A stretch of 64,000 bases of DNA from Rouxiella silvae (GCF_002093625.1 NZ_MRWD01000019.1:1-64000); one strand, 5' to 3'. Numbered from the stretch's first letter, positions 24,690-36,749 are shown. Numbers and translations are program-made. The notes: generated from the sequence alone by a model not told the origin.

Positions 24690-25604
24690 ATGCTAGACGG
24701 TATTTCCCTCGATCAACTCCGCACCTTCGTCGCTGCCGTTGATGAAGGCAGTTTCTCGGCCGCCGCGCGTAAAATGTATCGCGCGCAGTCGGTGATTAGT
24801 GATCTGATTAAAGGGCTTGAGGGGCAGATGGGCGTGTTGCTGTTTGACCGTTCGGGGCGCTATCCCAAGCTGACACCGGCAGGTGTAGTACTGCTGGCCG
24901 ATGCCCGCGGCATTATTGCCGGTATTGATTTTATGAAGGCGCGCGCACGAGGTATGTCCTCTGGGCTGGAAGCGGAACTCTCGGTGGTGGTTGACGTATT
25001 CTTTCCGCTTGAAGCTATCACGTCGGCGGCCAAGGCGTTTCGCGAACAGTTTCCCGGCACACCGCTGCGGCTGTTTGTTGAGGCGTTGGGCGGAGGATAT
25101 CAACAAATTCTGAACGGTAACGCCAGTGTCGGCATTTTGGGCCCGTTACCGTCTGTGCCTGCTTCACTCACCGCAGAGCGGTTGACCGACGTGCAGTTGG
25201 TGATGGTCGCTTCACCGGAACATCCGCTGGCGCAGTTGACAGGCACTGTGCCGAAGTCTGAGCTTTCGAAACACGTGCAACTGGTGCTTACCGACCGCTC
25301 AGAACTGTCGGCGGGTCAGGAATTTGGGGTGATTTCACCTTCTACCTGGCGACTCGGCGATCTGTTTGCCAAACATGCTTTTTTGCTGGACGGATTAGGG
25401 TGGGGCAGCATGCCATCGCGGGTGGTTCAGCGGGATATTCGTGAAGGACGACTGGTAAAATTATTGATTGAGGATGTGCCGACGGGAGGGCTTAATTTGC
25501 CGATGTTTGGCGTTTATTCAACTTCATCGCCTCCGGGGCCGGCGAGTCGTTGGCTCATTGAGCGTCTTAAGAATCTCTGTCCGGGCAAGCATTTTACGAT
25601 TTGA
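24690..25604 (+). CDS. LysR-family regulator, divergent from azoR
   Basis: A 304-residue LysR protein with an N-terminal winged HTH (residues 5-64; LRTFVAAVDEGSFSAAARKM) and a periplasmic-binding-like effector domain (about 90-300). It faces away from azoR across 149 bp. A CGATG-N5-CATCG dyad lies in that gap and may be part of its site. Probable activator of azoR and perhaps the LLM oxidoreductase gene. Its 3' end overlaps the end of a small convergent gene by 11 bp. Confidence 0.88.
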   Translation: MLDGISLDQLRTFVAAVDEGSFSAAARKMYRAQSVISDLIKGLEGQMGVLLFDRSGRYPKLTPAGVVLLADARGIIAGIDFMKARARGMSSGLEAELSVVVDVFFPLEAITSAAKAFREQFPGTPLRLFVEALGGGYQQILNGNASVGILGPLPSVPASLTAERLTDVQLVMVASPEHPLAQLTGTVPKSELSKHVQLVLTDRSELSAGQEFGVISPSTWRLGDLFAKHAFLLDGLGWGSMPSRVVQRDIREGRLVKLLIEDVPTGGLNLPMFGVYSTSSPPGPASRWLIERLKNLCPGKHFTI

Positions 25605-25803
25605 AGAAATGCTGAAACTGCTCTTCGTGAAAACCCGTGATGGTGGCAATGGCCTGACAAGAAAGGCCCAGCTTGTAAAGGCTGATGACTTGTGAATGTT
25701 CTTTGGTGTTTGAACAAATCACTCTCAGGGGGGCGAGGCTACCCCGTGAGGCATTACCCAACATGTCAGACTGCTGGCGGGTCGCTAATTTCTCTTTCAG
25801 CAC
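25594..25803 (-). CDS. Small HTH-containing protein
   Basis: A 69-residue frame starting at GTG 25803, with AAGGGG nine bases upstream. Codon use resembles that of neighbouring genes. The C-terminal half (VISLYKLGLSCQAIATITGF) reads as a helix-turn-helix like those at the start of transposases or small regulators. It follows katG on the same strand by 132 bp. It could be a small regulator or a remnant of a larger gene. I do not recognise the family. Confidence 0.5.
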   Translation of the reverse strand: MLKEKLATRQQSDMLGNASRGSLAPLRVICSNTKEHSQVISLYKLGLSCQAIATITGFHEEQFQHFFKS

Positions 25804-25935
25804 GATCGTTTACCCCTTTATCAGGCACGGCCCAGAAAATGTAACGTCTTGAATTTGAATTCTTCTCTGCGAACGACACATAACGCTCAATGAATGAACG
25901 GGGAAAGAGTGTGCCCCTTTCCCCGCCAAAGACCG

Positions 25936-28393
<2,458 letters not shown>

Positions 28394-28427
28394 CAAAAAA
28401 AAGGGTTCTATCCCGAAAGAGAGAACC
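28394..28427 (-). terminator. Rho-independent terminator of putA
   Basis: Read on the minus strand: GGGTTCT (28427-28421), a 12-base loop, AGAACCC (28408-28402), then eight Ts (28401-28394). It lies 29 bp after the putA stop. Confidence 0.88.
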
Positions 28428-28455
28428 CGACGTATTTCGTTATTTTTCTAACGCA

Positions 28456-31400
28456 TCAACCGATGGTCATTAAACTCGCATTGCCGCCCGCGGCCGCAGT
28501 GTTAACACTCAGTGAACGCTCGACGAGCAGGCGTTCAAGCAGAATGTTGGTTTCTCCACGTGCGAATCCTTGCACCGAAACAATCGCACCGGAACGTTTC
28601 GCCAAGGTCTGACACAGGTCACGCAGCTGGTCTGCGTCACCGTGATAAATCACTGCGTCAAACTCAAGGTTGGCGTTCTCCCAGTCGGCGGCGAAGTCGA
28701 TACGCGCCTGAATGACTTTAGGCAAACGCTGGAACAACTCTCGCTGCACGCTGGATTCAGGCCACAGCACGCGACAGCCGGTTGAGGTTGCCGCCGCAAG
28801 CTGAATCAACGCATCGTGGGTGTTGTCGGCCAAGGCCAGTACGCGTTCGCGCGGCAGCAGGGCGTAGGTATTGCGTTCTCCCGTTGGCCCCGGCAGCGTA
28901 CGCAGGGTTCCACCCTGGCTCCATTGTGCAAAATCGCCGCACAGAGCAGTAATCGCAGGCGCGTCTTTCGCTGCCCATTCACTCAAAGCCTGATGCGGTT
29001 CCAGCAGCGCAGAACGTACGCTGGCATCAAGCGGCATGGGGTTCGTCTCCCGATTGAGCAGACTGTTAATGGCCTGTTCAGGACGGCTTGCCAGCAGGCG
29101 ATAAAGATACAGCGGACCGCCGGCTTTAGGACCCGTGCCCGACAGGCCTTCGCCCCCAAACGGTTGCACGCCAACCACGGCACCCACCATATTACGGTTA
29201 ACGTAGAGGTTACCGACTTTGGCACGCGAGGTGACACGCTGAATGGTCTCGTCAATGCGCGTATGAATGCCAAGCGTCAGGCCATAACCGGCATGATTAA
29301 TCTGATCTACCAGCGCATCAAGATTTTGACGGGTGTAGCGCACCACGTGCAGCACCGGTCCAAAAATCTCTTTCTTCATCTCGTCAAAGCCGTTTAGCTC
29401 AATCAGCGTTGGCTTGATAAAGGTGCCGCGCGACCACTCTTTGCTGTCGTCGGCATTATTTTGCGCCGCCTGATACACCTTACGGCCTTTGGCACGCAGG
29501 GCTTCGATGTGCTTCTCGATGTTAGCTTTGGCTTCGGCGTCAATCACTGGACCAATGTCAGTTGAGAGGCGCTCAGGATTACCCATGCGGCACTCAGCCA
29601 TCGCGCCACGCAGCATTTGCAGGGTATGTTCTGCCACGTCTTCCTGAATACACAGCACACGTAGGGCAGAACAACGCTGACCGGCGCTGTCGAAGGCCGA
29701 GGCAACCACGTCGGTCACCACCTGTTCGGTGAGTGCAGAAGAGTCAACAATCATGGCATTTAAACCCCCAGTTTCGGCAATCAGCGGCGTTGGGCGACCC
29801 TGAGCGTCGAGGCGTCCTGCTATGTTGCGCTGCAGAATTCCAGCCACGTCGGTGGAACCGGTAAACAGCACGCCGTGAACGCGCTCGTCATTCACCAACC
29901 GCGCACCCACTGTTTCGCCCCGTCCGGGCAGCAGTTGCAGCACGCCCGCAGGCACACCGGCTTCAATCATAATACGCACTGCACTGGCGGCAACCAGCGG
30001 TGTTTGCTCCGCAGGTTTTGCCAGCACGCTGTTGCCTGCGGCCAGCGCGGCTGCAATTTGTCCGGTAAATATAGCCAGTGGGAAGTTCCACGGACTGATA
30101 CACACCACCGGCCCCAGTGGACGATGGCTGTCATTGCTGAATGCCTCTTCGATTTGCTCTGCATAATAGTGTAGGAAATCAACCGCTTCACGCACTTCGG
30201 CAATGGCGTTATTAAAGGTCTTTCCGGCTTCACGCACCAACACGCCGAGCAGATTCTGCATCTGCGACTCCATCAACTCACCGGCGCGGTGCAAAATAGC
30301 GGCGCGCTCCTGCGGCGGTGTGGCAAACCAGATAGCGCCCGCATGAGTGGCGCAGTCCAGGGCGAGGCTGATTTCTGCCTCGGTGGTTTCGCGCACCTGA
30401 CCGACAATATCCGTCGGCTCGGCGGGGTTAATCACGTTTTCAAAGCCTGCGCTCACCGGCTCACCGTCGGCCAGCACAGCGCCAAGAATAGGCTCAGCCC
30501 GCAGCGGATGTGCCGCACTGGTCAATAGGGCGCTGGAAAGTGACGCCAAACGGTGTTCGTTTGACATGTCAAGACCGGCAGAGTTGACGCGATTTGCGCC
30601 GTATAAATTGCGCGGCAGAGCGATGCGCGGATGCGGCAACCCGATCTGCCCCTCTTCGGCAGCCAGTTGTTCAACGGCTTTAACCGGATCGGCGACCAGT
30701 TCGTCCAGCGGCAAAGTAGCGTCGGCAATGCGGTTGACGAACGACGTATTGGCCCCGTTTTCAAGCAGGCGGCGTACCAGATAGGCTAACAGTGTTTCGT
30801 GCGTCCCGACCGGCGCATAGATGCGGCAAGGGCGGTTCAATTTACCGTCGGAAATTTTACCCACTACCTGCTCATAAAGCGGCTCACCCATACCGTGCAG
30901 GCACTGGAACTCATACTGCCCCGGATAGTAGTTGTTGCCCGCCAGCTGATAAATTGCTGCCAGCGTGTGCGCATTGTGGGTCGCAAACTGTGGATAAATC
31001 AGGTTTGGCACCGCCAGTAACTTGCGCGCGCAGGCCAGATAAGAGACGTCGGTATACACCTTGCGGGTATAGACCGGATAGTCTTCTAGGCCATCAACCT
31101 GAGCGCGTTTGATTTCGCTGTCCCAATAGGCACCTTTTACCAGACGGATCATCAAACGACGACGGCTGCGCTGCGCCAGCTCGGTCAAATAGTCAATAAC
31201 CATCGGACAGCGCTTTTGATAGGCCTGAATAACAAATCCGATGCCGTTCCAACCTGCCAACTCTGGCTCAAAGCACAGTTTTTCCAACAAATCGAGGGAG
31301 ATCTCCAGACGGTCGGCTTCTTCGGCATCAATATTAATGCCGACGTCATACTGGCGTGCCTGTAAAGTCAGAGACAGCAGGCGGGGATAAAGCTCTTCCA

Positions 31401-32427
31401 TCACGCGCTCGTACTGCGCGCGGCTGTAGCGTGGATGCAGCGCTGACAGTTTAATTGAGATGCCCGGACCTTCATAAATCCCGCGACCGTTAGACGCTTT
31501 GCCTATGGCGTGAATCGCCTGTTGATAAGACACGAGGTAAGCCTGGGCATCTTTTTCAGTCAGCGCCGCTTCCCCGAGCATGTCATAGGAGTAGCGGAAT
31601 CCTTTGTCTTCGTGCTTGCGGGCATTGGCCAGTGCCTGCGCGATGGTTTCGCCGGTAACAAACTGTTCGCCCATCAGGCGCATTGCCATGTCCACGCCTT
31701 TGCGGATCAGCGGTTCGCCGCCTTTGCCAATAATGCGGCTCAGCGAGTTTGAAAGTTTGGCTTCGTTATGGGTCGCGACCAGTCGGCCGGTAAACAGCAG
31801 ACCCCAAGTGGCGGCGTTGACGAACAAAGAAGGGCTGCGGCCAAGGTGTGACTGCCAGTTGCCGTTGCTGATTTTGTCGCGGATCAGCGCATCGCGCGTT
31901 GGCTTGTCGGGAATACGCAACAGCGCTTCGGCTAGGCACATCAGTGCCACGCCTTCGAGGGAAGAGAGCGAAAACTCCTGTAGCAGACTTTGCACCATAC
32001 CGGCGCGGCCGTTTGCACTTTTTTGGTGCCGAAGCGCATTGGCGAGGTCATAGGCCAGTTTATGTGCGGCGGTGTCGGCAGGCGGGGACAAACGCGCCTG
32101 TTCGAGTAGCATGGCAACAGATTCCGGCTCAGGGCGGCGATAGGCGGCAGTAATAGCAGAACGGGTCACCGACTGGGGATGAACCTGCTCGGCGAAGTCG
32201 AGGAATGGCTGGTGCTCAATTACCACTGGCACGGCGGCGTCTTCGTTATCGGCAGCGTGGGTGCCCGTTATATCGGGCAGGCCAACGCCCGATTCAAGCT
32301 GTTCAAGATACGAGTAGATGGCTTGTTTGATAAGCCAGTGGGGCGTGCGGTCGATGCCCTGCGCGGCGATTTTTATTCTGTCACGCGTGGCTTCATCAAG
32401 CTTCACGCCCATAGTCGTCGTTGCCAT
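28456..32427 (-). CDS. putA: Trifunctional proline utilisation protein PutA
   Basis: Oxidises proline to glutamate in two steps and represses the put genes when proline is scarce. About 1,323 residues (E. coli 1,320). Domains in order: ribbon-helix-helix DNA binding (about 1-50; TTTMGVKLDEATRDRIK), FAD proline dehydrogenase (about 260-610; GISIKLSALHPRYSRAQYERV, RLMIRLVKGAYWDSEIKRAQ), and P5C dehydrogenase (about 650-1110; catalytic Cys in DSAGQRCSALRV, ETGG motif). A conserved C-terminal lid ends in GGNASLMTIG. ATG 32427 or a TTG two codons upstream is the start. The membrane-bound enzyme feeds electrons to ubiquinone. Divergent from putP. Confidence 0.97.
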   Translation of the reverse strand: MATTTMGVKLDEATRDRIKIAAQGIDRTPHWLIKQAIYSYLEQLESGVGLPDITGTHAADNEDAAVPVVIEHQPFLDFAEQVHPQSVTRSAITAAYRRPEPESVAMLLEQARLSPPADTAAHKLAYDLANALRHQKSANGRAGMVQSLLQEFSLSSLEGVALMCLAEALLRIPDKPTRDALIRDKISNGNWQSHLGRSPSLFVNAATWGLLFTGRLVATHNEAKLSNSLSRIIGKGGEPLIRKGVDMAMRLMGEQFVTGETIAQALANARKHEDKGFRYSYDMLGEAALTEKDAQAYLVSYQQAIHAIGKASNGRGIYEGPGISIKLSALHPRYSRAQYERVMEELYPRLLSLTLQARQYDVGINIDAEEADRLEISLDLLEKLCFEPELAGWNGIGFVIQAYQKRCPMVIDYLTELAQRSRRRLMIRLVKGAYWDSEIKRAQVDGLEDYPVYTRKVYTDVSYLACARKLLAVPNLIYPQFATHNAHTLAAIYQLAGNNYYPGQYEFQCLHGMGEPLYEQVVGKISDGKLNRPCRIYAPVGTHETLLAYLVRRLLENGANTSFVNRIADATLPLDELVADPVKAVEQLAAEEGQIGLPHPRIALPRNLYGANRVNSAGLDMSNEHRLASLSSALLTSAAHPLRAEPILGAVLADGEPVSAGFENVINPAEPTDIVGQVRETTEAEISLALDCATHAGAIWFATPPQERAAILHRAGELMESQMQNLLGVLVREAGKTFNNAIAEVREAVDFLHYYAEQIEEAFSNDSHRPLGPVVCISPWNFPLAIFTGQIAAALAAGNSVLAKPAEQTPLVAASAVRIMIEAGVPAGVLQLLPGRGETVGARLVNDERVHGVLFTGSTDVAGILQRNIAGRLDAQGRPTPLIAETGGLNAMIVDSSALTEQVVTDVVASAFDSAGQRCSALRVLCIQEDVAEHTLQMLRGAMAECRMGNPERLSTDIGPVIDAEAKANIEKHIEALRAKGRKVYQAAQNNADDSKEWSRGTFIKPTLIELNGFDEMKKEIFGPVLHVVRYTRQNLDALVDQINHAGYGLTLGIHTRIDETIQRVTSRAKVGNLYVNRNMVGAVVGVQPFGGEGLSGTGPKAGGPLYLYRLLASRPEQAINSLLNRETNPMPLDASVRSALLEPHQALSEWAAKDAPAITALCGDFAQWSQGGTLRTLPGPTGERNTYALLPRERVLALADNTHDALIQLAAATSTGCRVLWPESSVQRELFQRLPKVIQARIDFAADWENANLEFDAVIYHGDADQLRDLCQTLAKRSGAIVSVQGFARGETNILLERLLVERSLSVNTAAAGGNASLMTIG

Positions 32428-32480
32428 TCCCAATAACTCCGTTGTCAGTAATACCTGTTATTTTCGCTACTATCTGTGAT

Positions 32481-32498
32481 GTTGCAACTTTGTGCAAC
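32481..32498. promoter_or_regulatory. PutA operator pair
   Basis: GTTGCA (32481-32486) and its inverse TGCAAC (32493-32498), six bases apart. GTTGCA is the known PutA ribbon-helix-helix site. Confidence 0.75.
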
Positions 32499-32601
32499 CT
32501 GGATAAATGCAGGAACTATGCCGAAGGTGAAATTAGTGATCAAATTAACAAAAAAATAACGGCATGATTGTTGCTTAACCTGTTTGTGGGGTTGTACTAA
32601 G

Positions 32602-32640
32602 TGCAACTTGCTGAGGTTGGGCAAGTGAAAAAGATGCAAC
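32602..32640. promoter_or_regulatory. Further PutA operator sites
   Basis: TGCAAC at 32602-32607 and at 32635-32640, both the inverse of GTTGCA. Together with the upstream pair, four sites lie on the side nearer putA. Confidence 0.65.
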
Positions 32641-32870
32641 TCCGTGTCACAACTTTGCAGTTTTAAGGTTGGCACATTGTTCAATGAGCGTTAAAAGTCT
32701 TGGCCTGTAGAACGTGCTCCACTAGTATCCTCGGGCTGAAAAATTTTGTAGCACGTTAGAAAGGACGAGGGTGACTGCGCATTTCGCGTCAATCTCTTAG
32801 AGATGCGGACAGGGTAATTCTGCGTTTCGGGGTGGAACTGATAATTAAAGAAAATACATGGAGAACTTGC

Positions 32871-34355
32871 ATGACAATGAACACACCAATGCTGGTGACA
32901 TTTTGTGTCTATATATTTGGTATGATTTTAATTGGGCTCATCGCCTACTTACGCACCAAAAACTTTGACGACTACATCCTCGGCGGTCGCAGCCTCGGTA
33001 GCTTTGTTACCGCGCTCTCTGCCGGTGCTTCCGATATGAGCGGTTGGCTGCTCATGGGTTTACCAGGGGCGATTTTTGTTTCGGGGATTTCAGAAAGCTG
33101 GATTGCCATCGGGTTGACTCTCGGAGCCTATCTTAACTGGAAGCTGGTCGCCGGACGCCTGCGTGTGCACACCGAGGCCAACAATAACGCCTTAACGTTG
33201 CCGGACTATTTTACTCATCGTTTCGAAGATTCCAGCAAACTGCTGCGCATTATCTCTGCCGTAGTTATTTTGATTTTCTTCACGATTTATTGTGCATCTG
33301 GCGTAGTAGCCGGTGCCCGTCTGTTTGAAAGCACCTTCGGTATGACCTATGAAACCGCGCTGTGGGCCGGTGCGGCGGCGACCATTATCTATACCTTTAT
33401 CGGCGGATTCCTGGCCATTAGCTGGACCGACACCGTGCAGGCCACGCTGATGATCTTCGCGCTGATCCTCACGCCGGTTATCGTTATTCTGGCGGTGGGC
33501 GGTATCGATACTTCAATGCTGGTCATCAGTGCTAAAAACCCCGAATACACCGACATGTTTAAAGGCATGAATCTGGTTGCGATTTTATCGCTGCTGGGCT
33601 GGGGGCTTGGCTATTTCGGTCAACCGCATATTTTGGCGCGCTTCATGGCCGCAGACTCGCACCATACTATTAAAAATGCACGTCGCATCAGCATGACCTG
33701 GATGATCTTGTGTCTGGCGGGGACCATCGCGGTGGGCTTCTTCGGTATTGCCTATTTCGCCAATAATCCGGGCGATGCCGGTAACGTGACCCAAAATGGT
33801 GAACGCGTATTTATCGAATTGGCGAAAATCCTGTTCAATCCGTGGATAGCGGGTGTGTTGCTTTCTGCCATCCTCGCCGCGGTGATGAGCACCTTGAGCT
33901 GCCAGCTGCTGGTGTGTTCAAGCGCGATAACAGAAGACTTATACAAAGCATTCCTGCGTAAAGGCGCCAGCCAGAAGGAGCTGGTGTGGGTCGGTCGTTT
34001 AATGGTGCTGGTGGTGGCCGTGGTAGCCATCGCGCTGGCGGCCAACCCTGAAAATAAAGTGCTGGGTCTGGTGAGCTATGCGTGGGCTGGTTTTGGCGCC
34101 GCCTTTGGTCCGGTTATCTTGATTTCCGTGATGTGGTCGCGTATGACCCGCAACGGCGCGCTGGCCGGGATGATAGTCGGGGCAGTGACCGTTCTGGTAT
34201 GGAAAAACTACGGCTGGCTGGACCTGTATGAAATTATCCCCGGCTTCGCTTTCGCCTGCATTGCCATCGTAGTCGTTAGTCTGATGGGGCGTAAACCGTC
34301 CGCCGCGGTTGAAAAACGTTTTAATGCCGCAGAAGCGGAGTACCGCACCGTTTAA
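32871..34355 (+). CDS. putP: Sodium/proline symporter PutP
   Basis: Inner-membrane Na+/proline symporter of the SSS family that supplies proline to PutA. 494 residues from ATG 32871 (GGAG seven bases before), with another possible start at 32877; E. coli PutP has 502. About 13 hydrophobic helices. The first helices (MLVTFCVYIFGMILIG), the TKNFDDYILGGRSLG loop and ALSAGASDMSGWLLMGLPGA, which bear sodium and proline ligands, are conserved. Repressed by PutA through the shared upstream region. Confidence 0.96.
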   Translation: MTMNTPMLVTFCVYIFGMILIGLIAYLRTKNFDDYILGGRSLGSFVTALSAGASDMSGWLLMGLPGAIFVSGISESWIAIGLTLGAYLNWKLVAGRLRVHTEANNNALTLPDYFTHRFEDSSKLLRIISAVVILIFFTIYCASGVVAGARLFESTFGMTYETALWAGAAATIIYTFIGGFLAISWTDTVQATLMIFALILTPVIVILAVGGIDTSMLVISAKNPEYTDMFKGMNLVAILSLLGWGLGYFGQPHILARFMAADSHHTIKNARRISMTWMILCLAGTIAVGFFGIAYFANNPGDAGNVTQNGERVFIELAKILFNPWIAGVLLSAILAAVMSTLSCQLLVCSSAITEDLYKAFLRKGASQKELVWVGRLMVLVVAVVAIALAANPENKVLGLVSYAWAGFGAAFGPVILISVMWSRMTRNGALAGMIVGAVTVLVWKNYGWLDLYEIIPGFAFACIAIVVVSLMGRKPSAAVEKRFNAAEAEYRTV

Positions 34356-34393
34356 TTGATTAATATTATAATTTATTGATAGTTCGGCATTAA

Positions 34394-34434
34394 ACCCTTT
34401 TCTTCGGCTCAGCGGCGGGGGAAGAGGGTTTTTT
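34394..34434 (+). terminator. Rho-independent terminator of putP
   Basis: ACCCTTTTC (34394-34402) pairs with GAAGAGGGT (34421-34429, one G-U pair) and runs into TTTTTT. It lies 38 bp after the stop. Confidence 0.85.
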
Positions 34435-34514
34435 AATTTCTCACTAACCTTAATTTAACCTTAAGAAATCACACAATCCCTAATAACTATTTTCGAAAAT
34501 CCTACAGTCTCCGC

Positions 34515-34555
34515 TTGTATTTATTTTCAATGGAATGATAATCACAATCGTTTTC
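34515..34555 (+). promoter_or_regulatory. efeUOB promoter with overlapping Fur box
   Basis: -35 TTGTAT (34515-34520), a 16-bp spacer and -10 GATAAT (34537-34542). The 19-bp Fur-like box at 34537-34555 (GATAATCACAATCGTTTTC) matches 15 of 19 positions of the consensus and covers the -10, as expected for iron repression. Confidence 0.8.
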
Positions 34556-34634
34556 ATTTTTACCCTTCTTTACAGTTGTACGCAGGTTGAAATATCGACT
34601 TTGTGCTTTAAAACCCGTATTCGGAGTCACCGCT

Positions 34635-35483
34635 ATGTTTGTTCCCTTTTTAATTATGTTCCGCGAAGGGCTGGAAGCCGCCTTGATAGTCAGCCTGATT
34701 GCCAGCTATCTAAAAAGGACTCAGCGCGGGCAGTGGCTCGGCATTGTCTGGATTGGCGTGATTATTGCCGCCGCCCTGTGTCTTGGACTGGGTATCGTTA
34801 TCAATGAAACCACCGGCGAGTTCCCGCAAAAAGAGCAGGAGCTGTTTGAAGGACTGGTGGCGCTGGTGGCGGTATTTATCCTGACCTACATGGTGTTCTG
34901 GATGCGTAAAGTCTCGCGGTCAATCAAGGTGCATCTTGAAGGGGCCATCGACAACGCACTCAGCTCCGGCAGGGGGCAAGGCTGGGCGCTGGTCGCGATG
35001 GTGTTTTTCGCCGTAGCGCGTGAGGGGCTTGAGTCGGTGTTCTTCCTGTTGGCCGCTTTTCAGCAGGACGTTGGCATCGAGGCACCGATTGGTGCAGTGC
35101 TGGGGCTCGTCGCGGCGATTATTCTCGGCTTTGCCATCTACTACGGCGGCGTGAAACTTCAGCTGGCCAAATTCTTTAAGTGGACCAGCCTGTTCATTCT
35201 GTTCGTGGCGGCCGGTCTGGCGGCAGGGGCCATTCGCGCCTTCCATGAGGCGGGTCTGTGGAACGGGCTGCAAACAACGGCGTTCGACCTGAGTAACGTG
35301 CTGTCAACGGATTCACTGTTCGGCACGCTGCTCGAAGGCCTGTTGGGCTACCAGCAGGCGCCATCGGTAAGCGAAGTGCTGGTCTATTTCCTGTATCTGA
35401 TCCCGGCACTGCTGTTCTTCTTCTTTCCGAGTAAACAGCAGGGGAGTTCTGCCTCTGCGGTTGGCCAAAAAACACAGCGTTGA
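34635..35483 (+). CDS. efeU: Ferrous iron permease EfeU
   Basis: Inner-membrane iron permease of the FTR1 family; takes up Fe(II) with EfeO and EfeB. 282 residues from ATG 34635 (GGAG eight bases before); the 16 additional upstream codons are not needed. Seven likely helices. The two REGLE iron-binding motifs are present: FREGLEAAL near the start and AREGLESVF near residue 135. This copy is intact, unlike the frameshifted efeU of E. coli K-12. 43 bp before efeO. Confidence 0.96.
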   Translation: MFVPFLIMFREGLEAALIVSLIASYLKRTQRGQWLGIVWIGVIIAAALCLGLGIVINETTGEFPQKEQELFEGLVALVAVFILTYMVFWMRKVSRSIKVHLEGAIDNALSSGRGQGWALVAMVFFAVAREGLESVFFLLAAFQQDVGIEAPIGAVLGLVAAIILGFAIYYGGVKLQLAKFFKWTSLFILFVAAGLAAGAIRAFHEAGLWNGLQTTAFDLSNVLSTDSLFGTLLEGLLGYQQAPSVSEVLVYFLYLIPALLFFFFPSKQQGSSASAVGQKTQR

Positions 35484-35526
35484 GTTAACAGCGCACAGTT
35501 AACATCACTACCTCTGGGAGTTTTTT

Positions 35527-36666
35527 ATGTCTGATTCACGTACCGCCTTTCGCCGTAAGGCGTTGCAGATTGCGCTTTTGTCTCTGCCTGCATTTTCTTT
35601 CAGCGCCAGCCTGTTTGCCGCTGAGGTTCCGCAGGTGAAAATTACAGTGACCGATAAACAGTGTGAGCCGATGCAGTTGACCGTTCCTGCCGGAAAAACG
35701 CAGTTTATTATTCACAACGCCAGTAAAAAAGGACTCGAATGGGAGATCCTTAAAGGCGTGATGGTGATAGAAGAACGTGAAAACGTCGCGCCTGGCTTTA
35801 CTCAGAAGATGACTGCCAACCTTGAAGCTGGCGAATACGACATGACCTGCGGCCTGTTGAGCAATCCGAAAGGTAAGCTGACAGTGACTGCCGTGGGTGA
35901 GGCTGCCTCGGTCAAGCCGGACGCCATGGCGCTGGTAGGGCCTATTGCCGAATATAAAGTCTACGTCACGCAACAGGTTGCCGAGCTGGTGAGCCACACC
36001 AAGGCCTTCACCGACGCCATCAAGCAGGGTGATTTGACATTGGCCCAGCAACTTTATCCGTCGACGCGCGTTTACTATGAGCGTATTGAACCTATTGCCG
36101 AACTGTTCTCAGACCTGGACGGCAGCATCGATGCCCGTGAAGATGACTTCGAGAAAAAGGCCGATGATCCTAAATTTACCGGTTTCCACCGCCTAGAGAA
36201 AATTCTCTTCGCCGATAAAACCACGAAAGGCACTACGGAGCTGGCTGACCGACTGTATGCCGACACCCAGGACCTGCAAAAGCGTATCACTGACCTGACT
36301 TTCCCGCCGAGCAAAGTGGTGGGCGGCGCGGCCGGTCTGATTGAAGAAGTGGCGTCAAGTAAAATCAGCGGTGAAGAAGACCGCTACAGCCGCACCGACC
36401 TGTGGGACTTCCGCGCCAACCTCGACGGTGCACAAAAAATCGTTAATCTGCTGCGCCCGCTGCTGGTAAAAGCCGACAAGCCGCTGCTGGATAAAATTGA
36501 CGTCAATTTTAAAACTGTCGATACCCTGCTGGATAAATACCGCACCAAAGAGGGCTATGAAAACTATGAAAAACTGTCAGATGCCGACCGTAATGCAATG
36601 AAAGGCCCGATCACTACCTTGGCCGAGGACTTGGCCAAACTGCGTGGCGTGCTGGGTCTCGATTAA
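35527..36666 (+). CDS. efeO: EfeO, periplasmic cupredoxin/M75 iron-uptake protein
   Basis: A 379-residue periplasmic component of the EfeUOB system (E. coli 375). The signal peptide occupies about 1-32. The cupredoxin domain (about 35-125) has the ITVTDKQCEPMQLTVPAGK start and the GEYDMTCGLLSNPKG loop with Cys and Met ligands. The helical M75 domain (about 135-375) has the FHRLEKILF motif (His and Glu metal ligands). It binds iron, and perhaps copper, for delivery to EfeU. The ATG follows GGGAG. Confidence 0.95.
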   Translation: MSDSRTAFRRKALQIALLSLPAFSFSASLFAAEVPQVKITVTDKQCEPMQLTVPAGKTQFIIHNASKKGLEWEILKGVMVIEERENVAPGFTQKMTANLEAGEYDMTCGLLSNPKGKLTVTAVGEAASVKPDAMALVGPIAEYKVYVTQQVAELVSHTKAFTDAIKQGDLTLAQQLYPSTRVYYERIEPIAELFSDLDGSIDAREDDFEKKADDPKFTGFHRLEKILFADKTTKGTTELADRLYADTQDLQKRITDLTFPPSKVVGGAAGLIEEVASSKISGEEDRYSRTDLWDFRANLDGAQKIVNLLRPLLVKADKPLLDKIDVNFKTVDTLLDKYRTKEGYENYEKLSDADRNAMKGPITTLAEDLAKLRGVLGLD

Positions 36667-36711
36667 TCCCCGCGTTCAGCAAGGCAATAAATGGACTGGA
36701 ATAATCAGTCA

Positions 36712-36734
36712 CACCCGGTGCATTGCACCGGGTG
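36712..36734 (+). other. Strong hairpin between efeO and efeB
   Basis: CACCCGGTGC-ATT-GCACCGGGTG: a perfect 10-bp stem with a 3-base loop, no T-run. It ends just before the efeB ribosome binding site (AGAGG). It may protect the upstream mRNA or set the efeB expression level. Confidence 0.75.
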
Positions 36735-36749
36735 AGTAGAGGCAAAGCA

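Larger units (their letters stand above)
32428..32870. promoter_or_regulatory. putA-putP divergent control region
   Basis: A 443-bp gap without a gene. GTTGCA-type PutA sites occur in both orientations (listed below). AT-rich stretches on both sides fit two divergent promoters. A 79-codon minus-strand frame (32445-32684) overlaps the sites and is not called. Confidence 0.85.

Noticed and set aside
32445-32684. 79-codon minus-strand frame between putA and putP
   Set aside because: Covers the PutA operator cluster and has no start signal.
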